Shown: positions 19,139 through 26,665 of the stretch, piece by piece
How the letters are laid out: each line of letters opens with the position of its first letter
Numbering within the stretch: the stretch's first letter is position 1
From: Candidatus Saccharimonadota bacterium
GTDB lineage: Bacteria > Patescibacteriota > Saccharimonadia > Saccharimonadales > Saccharimonadaceae
Direction: 5' to 3'
Assembly: GCA_030445245.1 (NCBI GenBank)
Contig: JAUCSD010000001.1
Coordinates: 564,671-628,670 of the forward strand
Length of the DNA: 64,000 nt
Made by a program: the position numbers and the translations under genes
Notes under the pieces: generated by a model
The model's database searches: none
Told to the model about the DNA's origin: nothing
What the model saw: the letters and a program-made list of their open reading frames with translations, nothing else

Positions 19139-19309
19139 ATGAGTAGAAAAGATGCAGAGGCCGAAGACCTAGCCATTCAGGATACGCTCGCCATGAGCGT
19201 GGAGGAACGACTAAAACTCCTTGCGAATCTGATAGTTGATAAAGTTGAAGAAGACATTCGAAATGGTCAGCCCCTATTCAAGCTAATAGCAGAGACTCGT
19301 AATGATTAG
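19139..19309 (+). CDS. Small protein (56 aa) coupled to the recombinase
   Basis: The frame opens after AAGGGG (19124-19129) and ends eight bases inside the recombinase gene, so the two are translationally coupled. The product is acidic and helical (MSVEERLKLLANLIVDKVEE in the middle). It is first in the operator-controlled transcript. It could be an excision factor or the operator-binding regulator, but no helix-turn-helix is obvious. I do not recognise a family. Confidence 0.6.
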   Translation: MSRKDAEAEDLAIQDTLAMSVEERLKLLANLIVDKVEEDIRNGQPLFKLIAETRND

Positions 19310-21140
19310 CCAAACTATAAACGGGAATATAGTGGGCGCCATACGCGTATCTACAGTCAAACAAGGCGTTGACGGGGATTCTCCTGATGACCAACAAAAA
19401 CTCATCGCGCAATACGCCGCCACCCGCAATTTAAAAGTAGCACGTTATTTTGTCTTCCTTGAATCTGCATCAAAAGAGCTACAGCCTATGCAGGAAGTGA
19501 TCGATTATTGCAAAGACCCAAAGAATAACGTCAAGCAGGTCATTATCAAGTCCATTGATCGCTTCACACGAGGCGGTGCAGATTTTTACAATCCCCTTAA
19601 AAACCAGCTGGAGGAGTGTGGCGTTTCACTCGTCGATGTCTACGGCATTATCGGTAATATAAAAGTAAACACCCTCGAACATCTTGGAGTGAAATACAAA
19701 TGGAGTGAGTTTTCGCCTACTAAAAAGGCAGAGATGCTTGAAGCAGAGCGCGCAAAAGACGAAGTGCGAGATATTCAGACACGAATGATCGGTGCACAGA
19801 TCCGCTATGCTCGCTTAGGCTACTGGGTACGCCGTCCCTTGTATGGCTTCGATAATGTCCATGTTGAAACGCACGACGGCAAGCGATGCATCCTTAAGCC
19901 AAATAAGGTTGAGGCACCTCTCGTCGAAAAGATGTTCGAACTACGCGCTCGTGGCACGATGGAAGACATAGAAATAGTCGAGGAGATAAATAGGCTCGGC
20001 TTTCGTACACGAGAACGTGTCATTAGAGATAAAGAAGACCGAACTAAAGTCATTGAAGTTCTTGGCAGTGAGCCACTCATCCTCAAACAACTATGGCGTA
20101 TGATCGAGAATCCAGTCTATGCTGGTGTGAATCCCGAGAAATGGACGCAGGGTAACCCAGTGAAATGTAAGTTCGATGGTCTCGTATCGTTTGAGCTTTT
20201 TAATGCAGCCAATAAAGGTAAAATTATTATCACTGAAGATAATGAAGGTGTTCATATCCATCACCGGAAACCCGCAGAACACCTCCTCAAAAAAGGTGTT
20301 AAGAACTCTGAGTTTCCATTCAAGAGAATAGTTATGTGTCCTGGATGTAAGCTACCGCTGTACGGTAGCTCTTCACGTGGTAGGCATGGCAAACACTTCC
20401 CTGCCTACCATTGTAATCAGCGCGGCGGTCACTACTTCCGCAAGTCTAAGAAAGAATTCGATAACACAATCGAGGAGTTTGTGAAGCATCTAGATATCTC
20501 AGAAGAATACATAAGTGAACTAATGGAATACGTCGGCAAAGCTTTCGATAAGCAACAGCTGGAGACTCACAGAGACTCGGTCACGCTTGATTTGCATCTA
20601 ACACAGCTACGTAATCAAATACGCGTGAATATAGACAAAATCAAGCTAGTTAACTCTGAGACGACAATTAAGTACCTAGAGGAGGATATTATGAAGCTTG
20701 AGGCCGAAATAGCCGAAGTAACATCAGAACGTCAAACTAAAGAGGAGCAAAAGCCCGTCGATATGGAAAAAATGAAAGCATACGTCCACTACTTCCTGGC
20801 ACACCTAGAAGAACTACTGTTGCACCACAGTAATCCAGTACTTCAAGCCAAGTACTTCGGCGTTATATTTAACGATGCACCGACCTACGATGATATCGTA
20901 TCTGGCACCCCTGATTGTTCAAAAATAACAGGGGTGAATACAGTATTTGTACCGAAAAAATTGAATAATGTCCACATGGCTGGGATGGAGGGACTCGAAC
21001 CCCCGAATGCTCGATCGTTAAATTATAATCAAGACCCATGGTTGTCCGTTTTGACGGGTTATATTACCGATGCCAAGAGGTCCGAAGTACCCAGTCTCAT
21101 AGACAAGGTAGTAGACGTATGTGACGATGTGCTACTATAG
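19302..21140 (+). CDS. Large serine recombinase (integrase) with chimeric C-terminus
   Basis: The N-terminal resolvase domain has R15 and the catalytic S17 (GAIRVSTVKQ) and IKSIDRFTRGG with active-site arginines. A recombinase domain follows, then a zinc ribbon (CPGCKLPLYG near 347, YHCNQ near 370) and a coiled coil (about 415-490). The last 54 or so residues, from about 559, are encoded by the tRNA-Gln-like repeat at 20977-21011 and by sequence beyond it. They are therefore probably not native and were acquired when the next island inserted. The enzyme likely integrates the element at a tRNA 3' end. Its target is inferred from this position. Confidence 0.9.
   Translation: MISQTINGNIVGAIRVSTVKQGVDGDSPDDQQKLIAQYAATRNLKVARYFVFLESASKELQPMQEVIDYCKDPKNNVKQVIIKSIDRFTRGGADFYNPLKNQLEECGVSLVDVYGIIGNIKVNTLEHLGVKYKWSEFSPTKKAEMLEAERAKDEVRDIQTRMIGAQIRYARLGYWVRRPLYGFDNVHVETHDGKRCILKPNKVEAPLVEKMFELRARGTMEDIEIVEEINRLGFRTRERVIRDKEDRTKVIEVLGSEPLILKQLWRMIENPVYAGVNPEKWTQGNPVKCKFDGLVSFELFNAANKGKIIITEDNEGVHIHHRKPAEHLLKKGVKNSEFPFKRIVMCPGCKLPLYGSSSRGRHGKHFPAYHCNQRGGHYFRKSKKEFDNTIEEFVKHLDISEEYISELMEYVGKAFDKQQLETHRDSVTLDLHLTQLRNQIRVNIDKIKLVNSETTIKYLEEDIMKLEAEIAEVTSERQTKEEQKPVDMEKMKAYVHYFLAHLEELLLHHSNPVLQAKYFGVIFNDAPTYDDIVSGTPDCSKITGVNTVFVPKKLNNVHMAGMEGLEPPNARSLNYNQDPWLSVLTGYITDAKRSEVPSLIDKVVDVCDDVLL
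20977..21011 (-). repeat. tRNA-Gln 3'-end copy; candidate att site / island left boundary
   Basis: Thirty-five bases match the last 35 bases (T arm, acceptor 3' strand and CCA) of the intact tRNA-Gln at 49206-49280 with a single mismatch. Nothing to the right can fold as the rest of a tRNA. Because the fragment points the same way as the intact gene, the two behave as direct repeats flanking a 28.2-kb island. The fragment lies inside the recombinase reading frame. Confidence 0.85.
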
Positions 21141-21181
21141 ATTAAGAATAAAGCGTTAGCAAAATCTAAAGGTGAAAGCAT

Positions 21182-22615
21182 ATGGCACGTCTTCCAAACG
21201 TTGGTTCCGATGAAGGTACGTGGGGCCAAGTACTCAATGATTTCCTTAGCGTGTCACATAGTGTCGACGGTACGATTAAAGATGTCGGGGTAGTTGCTTC
21301 AAAAGCCAATGACAATGCTGTCGTCCATGTATCCGGTGACGAATCCGTAAGTGGGATCAAAACGTTTGCCGCTTCTCCTATCGTACCGACACCTTCCTCG
21401 CCTACACAAGCAGCAAATAAGGGCTACGTAGACACAGTCACATCATCAGGCGCTCCTAATGCGACTACCATCGCACCTGGACTTGTCCAACTAGCTGGTG
21501 ATCTTGGCGGTACAGCTACTTCCGCTACCGCACCCGTCATTACGAATAATGCAATTACGACGGCAAAGATTGCTACAGGTGCCGTCACTTCAAACGAAAT
21601 TGCTGATAGTACGATCACAAACACCGATATTTCCACTGGGGCTGCTATCGCTAAGAGCAAGCTTGCGGCTCTGAACATTGGAGATGCGGACGTAAATACC
21701 ATATCCGAAAGCAAAGTAACCAACTTGACTACTGATTTAGCGAGCAAGGCTCTGGTGAGCAGGCTCATCTCCACGGGAACGGGTCTTGCGGGCGGAGGCG
21801 ATATATCAGCTAACCGTACGCTCAGCGTGACTCCTGATACGACGACTCAGCGCATTCGCGTAAGCGATGCTGGCACGCTTACGGGTACTCGACCGGAGCT
21901 TAACTTCATTGAAGGCAGCAATATTACGATCACCGAGGCGGATAATTCCGTAAGCAACCGAGTAGACGTTACCATTGCCGCAGCAAGTGGTGGAGGTGGT
22001 GGTTTTCGTGGTGCCTGGAGTACAAATACGACATATAATAGTGGTGATATTGTCACCTACACCTCCTCATCTTTTGGGGCAACCGTATCGAACATTAACA
22101 GTGAACCGATTACGCCGACGCCGTTTCTTAGCGGCACACCCGGAACGGTGGATAGTGGCGACGGTGGCTCGTATGAAATGGGTATTCGGTTTACCGTTAG
22201 CCAACCAGTTCATATGACATCAATTAATTTTTACAGATCGGGCCTGGGCAATGCGGGTCCCCATACCGGACGCCTATGGGATGCTTCGACGCCTGGATCC
22301 GAGACTGTACTCACCTCAGGTACGTTCAATAGCGAGACGACAACTGGCGTTCAAACTGTACCTCTTATCTATGAGCTCCAGCCAGGCGTCACCTATAGCG
22401 TTTCGGTCGGTTTTCCAAGCGGACATTATTCCGTAGATAATAATTATTACACCTCGGCAGTAACTGTGGGTTCCGTTACAGTCCCAGCGGGAGGAAGTCA
22501 TTTCTCAAACTCAATAGGAATATTTCCCAGTCAAGGTGCAGGTACGACTAATTACTGGGTATTTTTGACCTGGGATGAACCTGATGCCAATTGGTCAATC
22601 ATCGGCAGGTTCTAA
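21182..22615 (+). CDS. Mosaic surface protein: shared N-module, fibre-like repeats, DUF4082 domain
   Basis: The 477-residue protein opens with MARLPNVGSDEGTWGQVLND, a module shared with the genes at 28375 and 48184. A fibre-like region follows (GLVQLAGDLGGTAT near residue 100), then a glycine-rich linker and a C-terminal DUF4082-like beta domain (about residues 310-450) with LWDASTPGSETVLTSGTF and a GHYSVDNNYY segment. DUF4082 domains occur on sugar-associated extracellular proteins. No classical signal peptide is seen. AAAGGTGA precedes the start. A role in cell-surface or host-attachment structures is inferred from the domains. Confidence 0.65.
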   Translation: MARLPNVGSDEGTWGQVLNDFLSVSHSVDGTIKDVGVVASKANDNAVVHVSGDESVSGIKTFAASPIVPTPSSPTQAANKGYVDTVTSSGAPNATTIAPGLVQLAGDLGGTATSATAPVITNNAITTAKIATGAVTSNEIADSTITNTDISTGAAIAKSKLAALNIGDADVNTISESKVTNLTTDLASKALVSRLISTGTGLAGGGDISANRTLSVTPDTTTQRIRVSDAGTLTGTRPELNFIEGSNITITEADNSVSNRVDVTIAAASGGGGGFRGAWSTNTTYNSGDIVTYTSSSFGATVSNINSEPITPTPFLSGTPGTVDSGDGGSYEMGIRFTVSQPVHMTSINFYRSGLGNAGPHTGRLWDASTPGSETVLTSGTFNSETTTGVQTVPLIYELQPGVTYSVSVGFPSGHYSVDNNYYTSAVTVGSVTVPAGGSHFSNSIGIFPSQGAGTTNYWVFLTWDEPDANWSIIGRF

Positions 22616-22978
22616 CCAAAAAATAAGCTCGTCGACGGAGTTCATTTAAGATTCAGGGGTCGCCTGGATGATTTTTAACAAAAAGAACCTCTGATGAAGG
22701 CCAGTCTAGTTAGTAAGCTGTGAGAACTGGTTCATCATAAATAATCATCATTTCCTAGGTGTTATCTCTTATAGTGCGACTGGTGATTTAAAACGATGCT
22801 ATTATATAGGCAAATGACCGACAAACGTAAATCTACGAAAAATAATAAAAGACTTATAATAATTTTGGCTGGGGCTAGTGGATATGTTTAGAACTACTTT
22901 TGGAAAATCAGATGATTGTGAAAATGTGACCAAACTTCAAGAAGAAACTAAGAAAATTCGAATGTAACGGATGATGAA
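22616..22978. repeat. Intergenic with tRNA-end scar 1
   Basis: The 363 bases have no convincing gene. At 22866-22894 the plus strand reads TGGCTGGGGCTAGTGG, a decayed tRNA-3'-end-like scar preceded by ATAATAATTT as at other copies. In the frame that encodes WLGRRD at other copies, this one gives WLGLVDMFRTTF and stays open to a stop near 22966. A hairpin upstream is not clear in this copy. Confidence 0.45.
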
Positions 22979-23311
22979 CTACCTTAGAGATTGGTTATAG
23001 TCTAAAGCCAAGTTCACCCATTCTCTCAAATTTGCAGGCGATTTCACTGCTTCGGATACGAGGAAAATATAGCCTTTGTGCTGACGGCCGCGCATAATAG
23101 CAGGCGCCGCACCCGCCTTCAGTAATGCTTCTTCGTACTTTTCCGGCCCAATGCGAACCATCATAACATGGTCATCATGGTTGCCCACACTCATGCATAG
23201 CTTGCCATTCACAATAAAGCCGATGCTACCAAACATTTTCTTTTCTTCTACGTGGGGTATATGCGCGAGTAAATCGCGTACGCGTTCAGTTAATCCTTCA
23301 TTATACGACAT
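22979..23311 (-). CDS. TfoX/Sxy N-terminal domain protein
   Basis: The start is set at MSYNEGL (23311), two bases after the preceding gene's stop. The roughly 110-residue protein has the TfoX_N pattern: an N-terminal helix, KKMFGSIGFIVNGKLCM, the strand HVMMVRIGPEKYEEAL and a C-terminal KGYIFLVSEAV region. In gamma-proteobacteria Sxy/TfoX controls competence, but stand-alone TfoX_N proteins are common and uncharacterised. It probably shares a transcript with the DUF1761 gene upstream. Function in this organism is unknown. Confidence 0.8.
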   Translation of the reverse strand: MSYNEGLTERVRDLLAHIPHVEEKKMFGSIGFIVNGKLCMSVGNHDDHVMMVRIGPEKYEEALLKAGAAPAIMRGRQHKGYIFLVSEAVKSPANLREWVNLALDYNQSLR

Positions 23312-23312
23312 A

Positions 23313-23732
23313 CTAAGCGCCAAAACAACCAATAATAACTGAGATGATCAAGAAAAGAGCTAACTGATATCCGGCGTTAATCAATGTCAATCTCTGCGGT
23401 TTTTGCTCAAAGGCATTGTGGGTAACCAGCGTAGACGCTGAAAATGCCACCCAAGTTACGAAGCCGATTAGCATGGCAAGCCATAACGAGTTATTTTGGA
23501 AGAACATAGAGCTTACATTAATCATGATTGCCATGGTAATCACCGTTATGACATTTGCAAAAAGCGTTAGTAAAATTGGCTTCTTTCCAGCTTTCTTCGA
23601 ATCTATTGGACTAATTCCAGTATACATTCGCCAGCGGTTGCCAAATGTTTTAGGCATAAACCAGGTTTTTGCGAGAATCATGCTTGCTACTACTGCGAGA
23701 AGGACCGCAGTCCAGTTGATGTGTATGTACAT
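23313..23732 (-). CDS. DUF1761-family membrane protein
   Basis: AAAGGA immediately precedes the ATG at 23732 (MYIHINW), which is preferred over the ATG at 23738 that overlaps the ribosome site. The 139-residue protein has four predicted membrane helices, with NWTAVLLAVVASMILAKTWF first and a conserved-looking WVAFSASTLVTHNAF segment, matching DUF1761. The function of the family is unknown. It is divergent from the HxlR gene and upstream of the TfoX gene; HxlR regulators often control a divergent neighbour. Confidence 0.75.
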   Translation of the reverse strand: MYIHINWTAVLLAVVASMILAKTWFMPKTFGNRWRMYTGISPIDSKKAGKKPILLTLFANVITVITMAIMINVSSMFFQNNSLWLAMLIGFVTWVAFSASTLVTHNAFEQKPQRLTLINAGYQLALFLIISVIIGCFGA

Positions 23733-23773
23733 TTTCATCCTTTCTTATAATTCTTCTTTAAAGTATATGAAAG

Positions 23774-23790
23774 TTGCTTTTAAAATGCAA
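23774..23790. promoter_or_regulatory. Candidate HxlR operator
   Basis: TTGCTTTTAAAATGCAA is a near-perfect palindrome (one base short in the left arm) lying between the divergent DUF1761 and HxlR genes, 20 bases before the HxlR start. Its place suggests an autoregulatory site. The regulator gene is now frameshifted, so the site may be a relic. Confidence 0.45.
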
Positions 23791-23809
23791 GTATGTTAGG
23801 GTGTTAGCT

Positions 23810-24269
23810 ATGCGAAATGTTGAAATAAAACGTCGATCAAACTGTCCGATCAGCTTTTCGCTAGATATTTTTGGTGACAAGTGGACTCTATTGATTCTGC
23901 GTGACATTATGTTCTATAACCGAACACGATTTACTGATTTTATGCCTAATGAGCATGCTGCAACCAATATTCTTGCTGACCGCCTAAGTAGATTAGAAAT
24001 GATGGGTATTATAACGAAAAGCCATGACCCTAAATTCAAAAATCAATTCGTATACCGCACAACTCAAAAAAGGCGAGAAACTCTTGCCACTCCTTATTGA
24101 TATGACATTATGGGGACTTGAGCATGACCCTGAATCTTTGGCAAGTTCGGAGTTTATAGAACGTATCCGAAGTGATGAAGTTAAGGTCAAACGCGAAACA
24201 CACCGAGCCATCAAACTAGGCAGATTTTCAGTATATCGCAGGGAGAAAATGGGTATAGATCCGAAATGA
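23810..24269 (+). pseudogene. HxlR-family regulator, frameshifted
   Basis: Two overlapping frames together give one HxlR winged-helix protein: the first begins MRNVEIKRRSNCPISFSLD with DKWTLLILRDIMF, and the second continues LKKGEKLLPLLIDMTLWGLEHD to the C-terminus. The break coincides with a six-A run in CAAAAAAGGC near 24066-24071; removing one A restores the family reading. It is either a recent pseudogene, a sequencing error in a homopolymer or a slippage site. HxlR proteins are dimeric repressors or activators responding to small electrophiles. Confidence 0.8.
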
Positions 24270-24432
24270 GACACTTTTAGGCACTCAAGCTCTTAGGCCT
24301 TAGTCTTCCATGCCAGACTTAGGCATAAAAATGGCCTAGCCTATATCCACCTTTCATAAATGGAGAATAAATCTAGTCAAGCTAGAATGAAGAGAGTTTA
24401 AACGTTCCTTTATTCTATAGATAATCAAAACT

Positions 24433-24601
24433 AAAATAGCCCAATACAAAGGGCTATTTTATATACTTAAAAATAATTACTTGGCTGGGGAGAAGGAACT
24501 TGTTCCAAACTTTTAATAGCTCTACAGAGGCGAATATTCCTGAGGTTCGTATGTTACTTGATGAGCCTAATGAAGACGGTGATGAGTCAATAATGAATTG
24601 A
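24433..24601. repeat. tRNA-end scar 2 with small-ORF remnant
   Basis: AAAATAGCCC/GGGCTATTTT forms a ten-base-pair hairpin at 24433-24460, followed by ATAATTACT and TGGCTGGGGAGAAGG at 24482. On the minus strand this reads as a tRNA acceptor end with CCA, a trailer and a terminator. On the plus strand the frame runs WLGRRNLFQTF and then PEVRMLLDE before a TGA at 24599-24601. The same WLGRRxLFQTF...LLDE pattern occurs in the copies at 45.0 and 48.5 kb. The preceding 24270-24430 holds only a further weak hairpin (TAGGCC...GGCCTA). Confidence 0.65.
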
Positions 24602-25033
24602 TTAGATAATTTGAGTCTCAACAAGCTTTTTCAAGCCTTCTAAAATCGCCTTGCCACTTTCGTCATTTTCATTATGCTCAACTTCACTTTGACGTGGGTC
24701 TTCCTGTGTGACCGTCAACACTGTAGTATCATCCTGAGTTTCGAGTTGATATGCCATACTAAAGTAGTTCTCGGGCTTATCTTCAAGATCTGGGCGTGGT
24801 GCAAAGAGACTATATTTAACATATTTTTGAGGAATAAACTCGAGTATACTGCCCCATTGTTCATAGATTATTCCGTTGTATTCACTATGAAACTTGATGG
24901 AACTTCCGATTTTCCAATCAGTAATCACATCACTTCCATACTGCCACTATTTAACTAAGGAGGGTTTCGTTAGGGCTTCCCATACTTTGTCAGCTGGGGT
25001 ATTAATAATAACTCGAGAGTTTGTAACGTACAT
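24602..25033 (-). pseudogene. SRPBCC (AHSA1-like) protein with in-frame stop
   Basis: From ATG 25033 the frame gives MYVTNSRVIINTPADKVWEA, a typical SRPBCC/AHSA1 start, then meets TAG at codon 29 (24947-24949). It resumes in the same frame with WQYGSDVITDWKIGSSIKF to the C-terminus at 24602. Single-base reversal would restore an intact protein of about 143 residues. AHSA1-like proteins bind hydrophobic ligands and are often encoded near HxlR- or ArsR-type regulators, as here. Both members of this pair are broken, which points to relaxed selection on the module. Confidence 0.8.
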
Positions 25034-25170
25034 TTAAGATTGACTCCAACTAAATTTAAAACTTCTTCCGTATCAGTATACTAAAAAAAGGTTGCTCAAG
25101 CGGCTTCGCTAGGATTCTATGCCATTGCATTTAATATGCCGAAGTATATTTAGGTAAGCATATAATTACC

Positions 25171-25240
25171 ATGAAAAAAGATTGACAGCATGTCAATCTT
25201 TTTTCATGGCTGAGGAGAAGGGATCCGAACACCTCTCGAT
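25171..25240. repeat. tRNA-end scar 3 with 17-bp hairpin
   Basis: ATGAAAAAAGATTGACA and its exact complement lie at 25171-25187 and 25191-25207 around a three-base loop. TGGCTGAGGAGAAGGGATCCGA follows at 25207. Read on the minus strand this is a T-arm-like GGATCC region, acceptor 3' strand, CCA and a strong terminator. The remaining bases between the SRPBCC remnant and the DinB gene show nothing else. Confidence 0.6.
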
Positions 25241-25297
25241 ATCAGGATCTACTCCGGCAACCTGTCGTTTACATTAAAGTATTGTTATAGTAGGTAT

Positions 25298-25879
25298 ATG
25301 GATATAAAAGAACTCTTCACTAGAACCAACCAAGCACTTAATGACATTGTTCAACAAATTATGCTAGAACAACTCGAACTAGTGATGCCGAAGTACGCCT
25401 CTTTTAACGAAGGTCAAACGCTCCGAACCCATTTAAATATCTGCTCGCATGAGAACGCCTGTGTGATACCAATGCTCGCTGGTGAGAAAGTCCCTGGCAA
25501 TCAGGAATTTAACGAAGATTATTTAAAAGATGATTATAAGGGCAACTTTGCTCGACTGACTGAAGAAGCTAACAATGCCGTATTGGGTTGTAGTGAAGAA
25601 GATCTTGATCGTACCGTGCATATGTCATATGCTGATACACCAGCACGATCTTACCTAAGCGACGTCGTCGTCCAACGTAGCTCCGCCGCAATTGATATTG
25701 CCCAAACAGCTAGTATCTCATTCGATTTGCCAGAAGAACTTGTCCAAGCAATCTGGAATGCCGTTCAGCCATATGCGACGACCCTTCGTGAGTATGGCGT
25801 CTTCCCTGCCGAAGTTATCGTTAGTGATGACGCGTCACTGCAGAATAAATTAGTTGCATTGATGGGACGACAGCCTTAG
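25298..25879 (+). CDS. DinB/TIGR03086-like metal-binding family protein
   Basis: The 193-residue protein matches the DinB/mycothiol-type fold common in Actinobacteria: a four-helix region with candidate metal ligands in HLNICSHE near residues 45-52, and a C-terminal AIWNAVQPYATTLREYGVF...LVALMGRQP signature. Such proteins bind a divalent metal and often act as thiol-dependent transferases, but the substrate is unknown here. TATAGT at 25286-25291 lies six bases before the ATG and no ribosome site is seen, suggesting a leaderless message. An actinobacterial origin is plausible from family distribution. Confidence 0.75.
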   Translation: MDIKELFTRTNQALNDIVQQIMLEQLELVMPKYASFNEGQTLRTHLNICSHENACVIPMLAGEKVPGNQEFNEDYLKDDYKGNFARLTEEANNAVLGCSEEDLDRTVHMSYADTPARSYLSDVVVQRSSAAIDIAQTASISFDLPEELVQAIWNAVQPYATTLREYGVFPAEVIVSDDASLQNKLVALMGRQP

Positions 25880-26665
25880 TACGCTCGTCTCCTTTTGTTT
25901 TGAGTATAAGTTCTCATGATTGAAATCGTAATGTATTTCAAATAAAAATACATACTGTTAATTTATTTTAACAAACGCCCCTTACTTTTTGAGCAAGCGC
26001 TATCACTGTATACACATAACAAAAGGACTTCGCAAATGGAGTCCTTAAGTGTAATAATCTGGGGTGGAGGTATTCGGACCGATAGACTTTTTGGCCTTGG
26101 TGAAACCGAGTCGGCCAAGAAAACTACTGTGCTATATGGCTACCAGCTGGCGTTTTGAGCGAGTTGTATCGCGTAACTCCAGAATGGCTGACCTGGACCT
26201 GGGCCGCCATTGCATTCCCCGTCGGACTCCCATGGAATCTTTATACATAATAATGCGTCGTTTAATGCGCGCTATCCGTCTTTGTTGTCGGGGTGTCTCC
26301 AAATGAAGCAAAGGAAGGGTTACACTGCATACCGGTTACCGCATGATTGCCGCCATTCCGTGAGGTGTCGATGACGTAATGTTTGTAGCCAATGAGACTT
26401 GAAAGTTTGTCGCCATAATAGTTCATATATGACTATAAGTCAATATTATTCTAATATATATATTACTATATAAAGAATTTTAGATAATGGATCAAACTTT
26501 TTTGCACTAAAAAGGCTACAGTTCACCAATAGTCTTTTCAATAATCTTAGCCAGAGAGAAGGTTCGTTCATACAACTTTGAAACATCTAGATAACTCATT
26601 AATAGCTTTCGGGTTTGACAAGATTCACTACCTCTCGTGAGCATGGCTGTATTATACTAATTACC
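25880..26665. other. Gene-free stretch with tRNA-end scar 4
   Basis: Nearly 790 bases contain no convincing gene. AAGGACT/AGTCCTT forms a hairpin at 26023-26046, followed by AATAATCTGGGGTGGAGG and a T-arm-like ATTCGGACC, a weak version of the tRNA-end scar. An open frame at 26064-26306 has no family features and is probably chance. The promoter of gnd is at its right end (TATACT at 26653-26658). Confidence 0.45.

Larger units (their letters stand above)
1..20977. mobile_element. Integrative conjugative-type element (right-hand part)
   Basis: The stretch carries in succession a candidate defence gene, a type IV secretion operon, a type I restriction-modification operon, an Mrr endonuclease, a replication-relaxation-type protein and a large serine recombinase, which is the usual gene set of a conjugative element with defence cargo. 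The recombinase lies at the right end and its frame runs into a 35-base copy of a tRNA-Gln 3' end at 20977-21011, taken here as the right boundary. The left boundary is outside the window. No classical MOB relaxase is recognisable; the replication-relaxation-type protein may serve in its place. Confidence 0.7.

Noticed and set aside
20977-21060. A second complete tRNA gene at the left repeat
   Set aside because: Only the T arm, acceptor 3' strand and CCA are present; the sequence to the right cannot form anticodon or D arms.
26064-26306. Plus-strand 80-codon frame in the gap before gnd
   Set aside because: No ribosome site or family pattern; it begins inside a tRNA-end scar and looks like chance.
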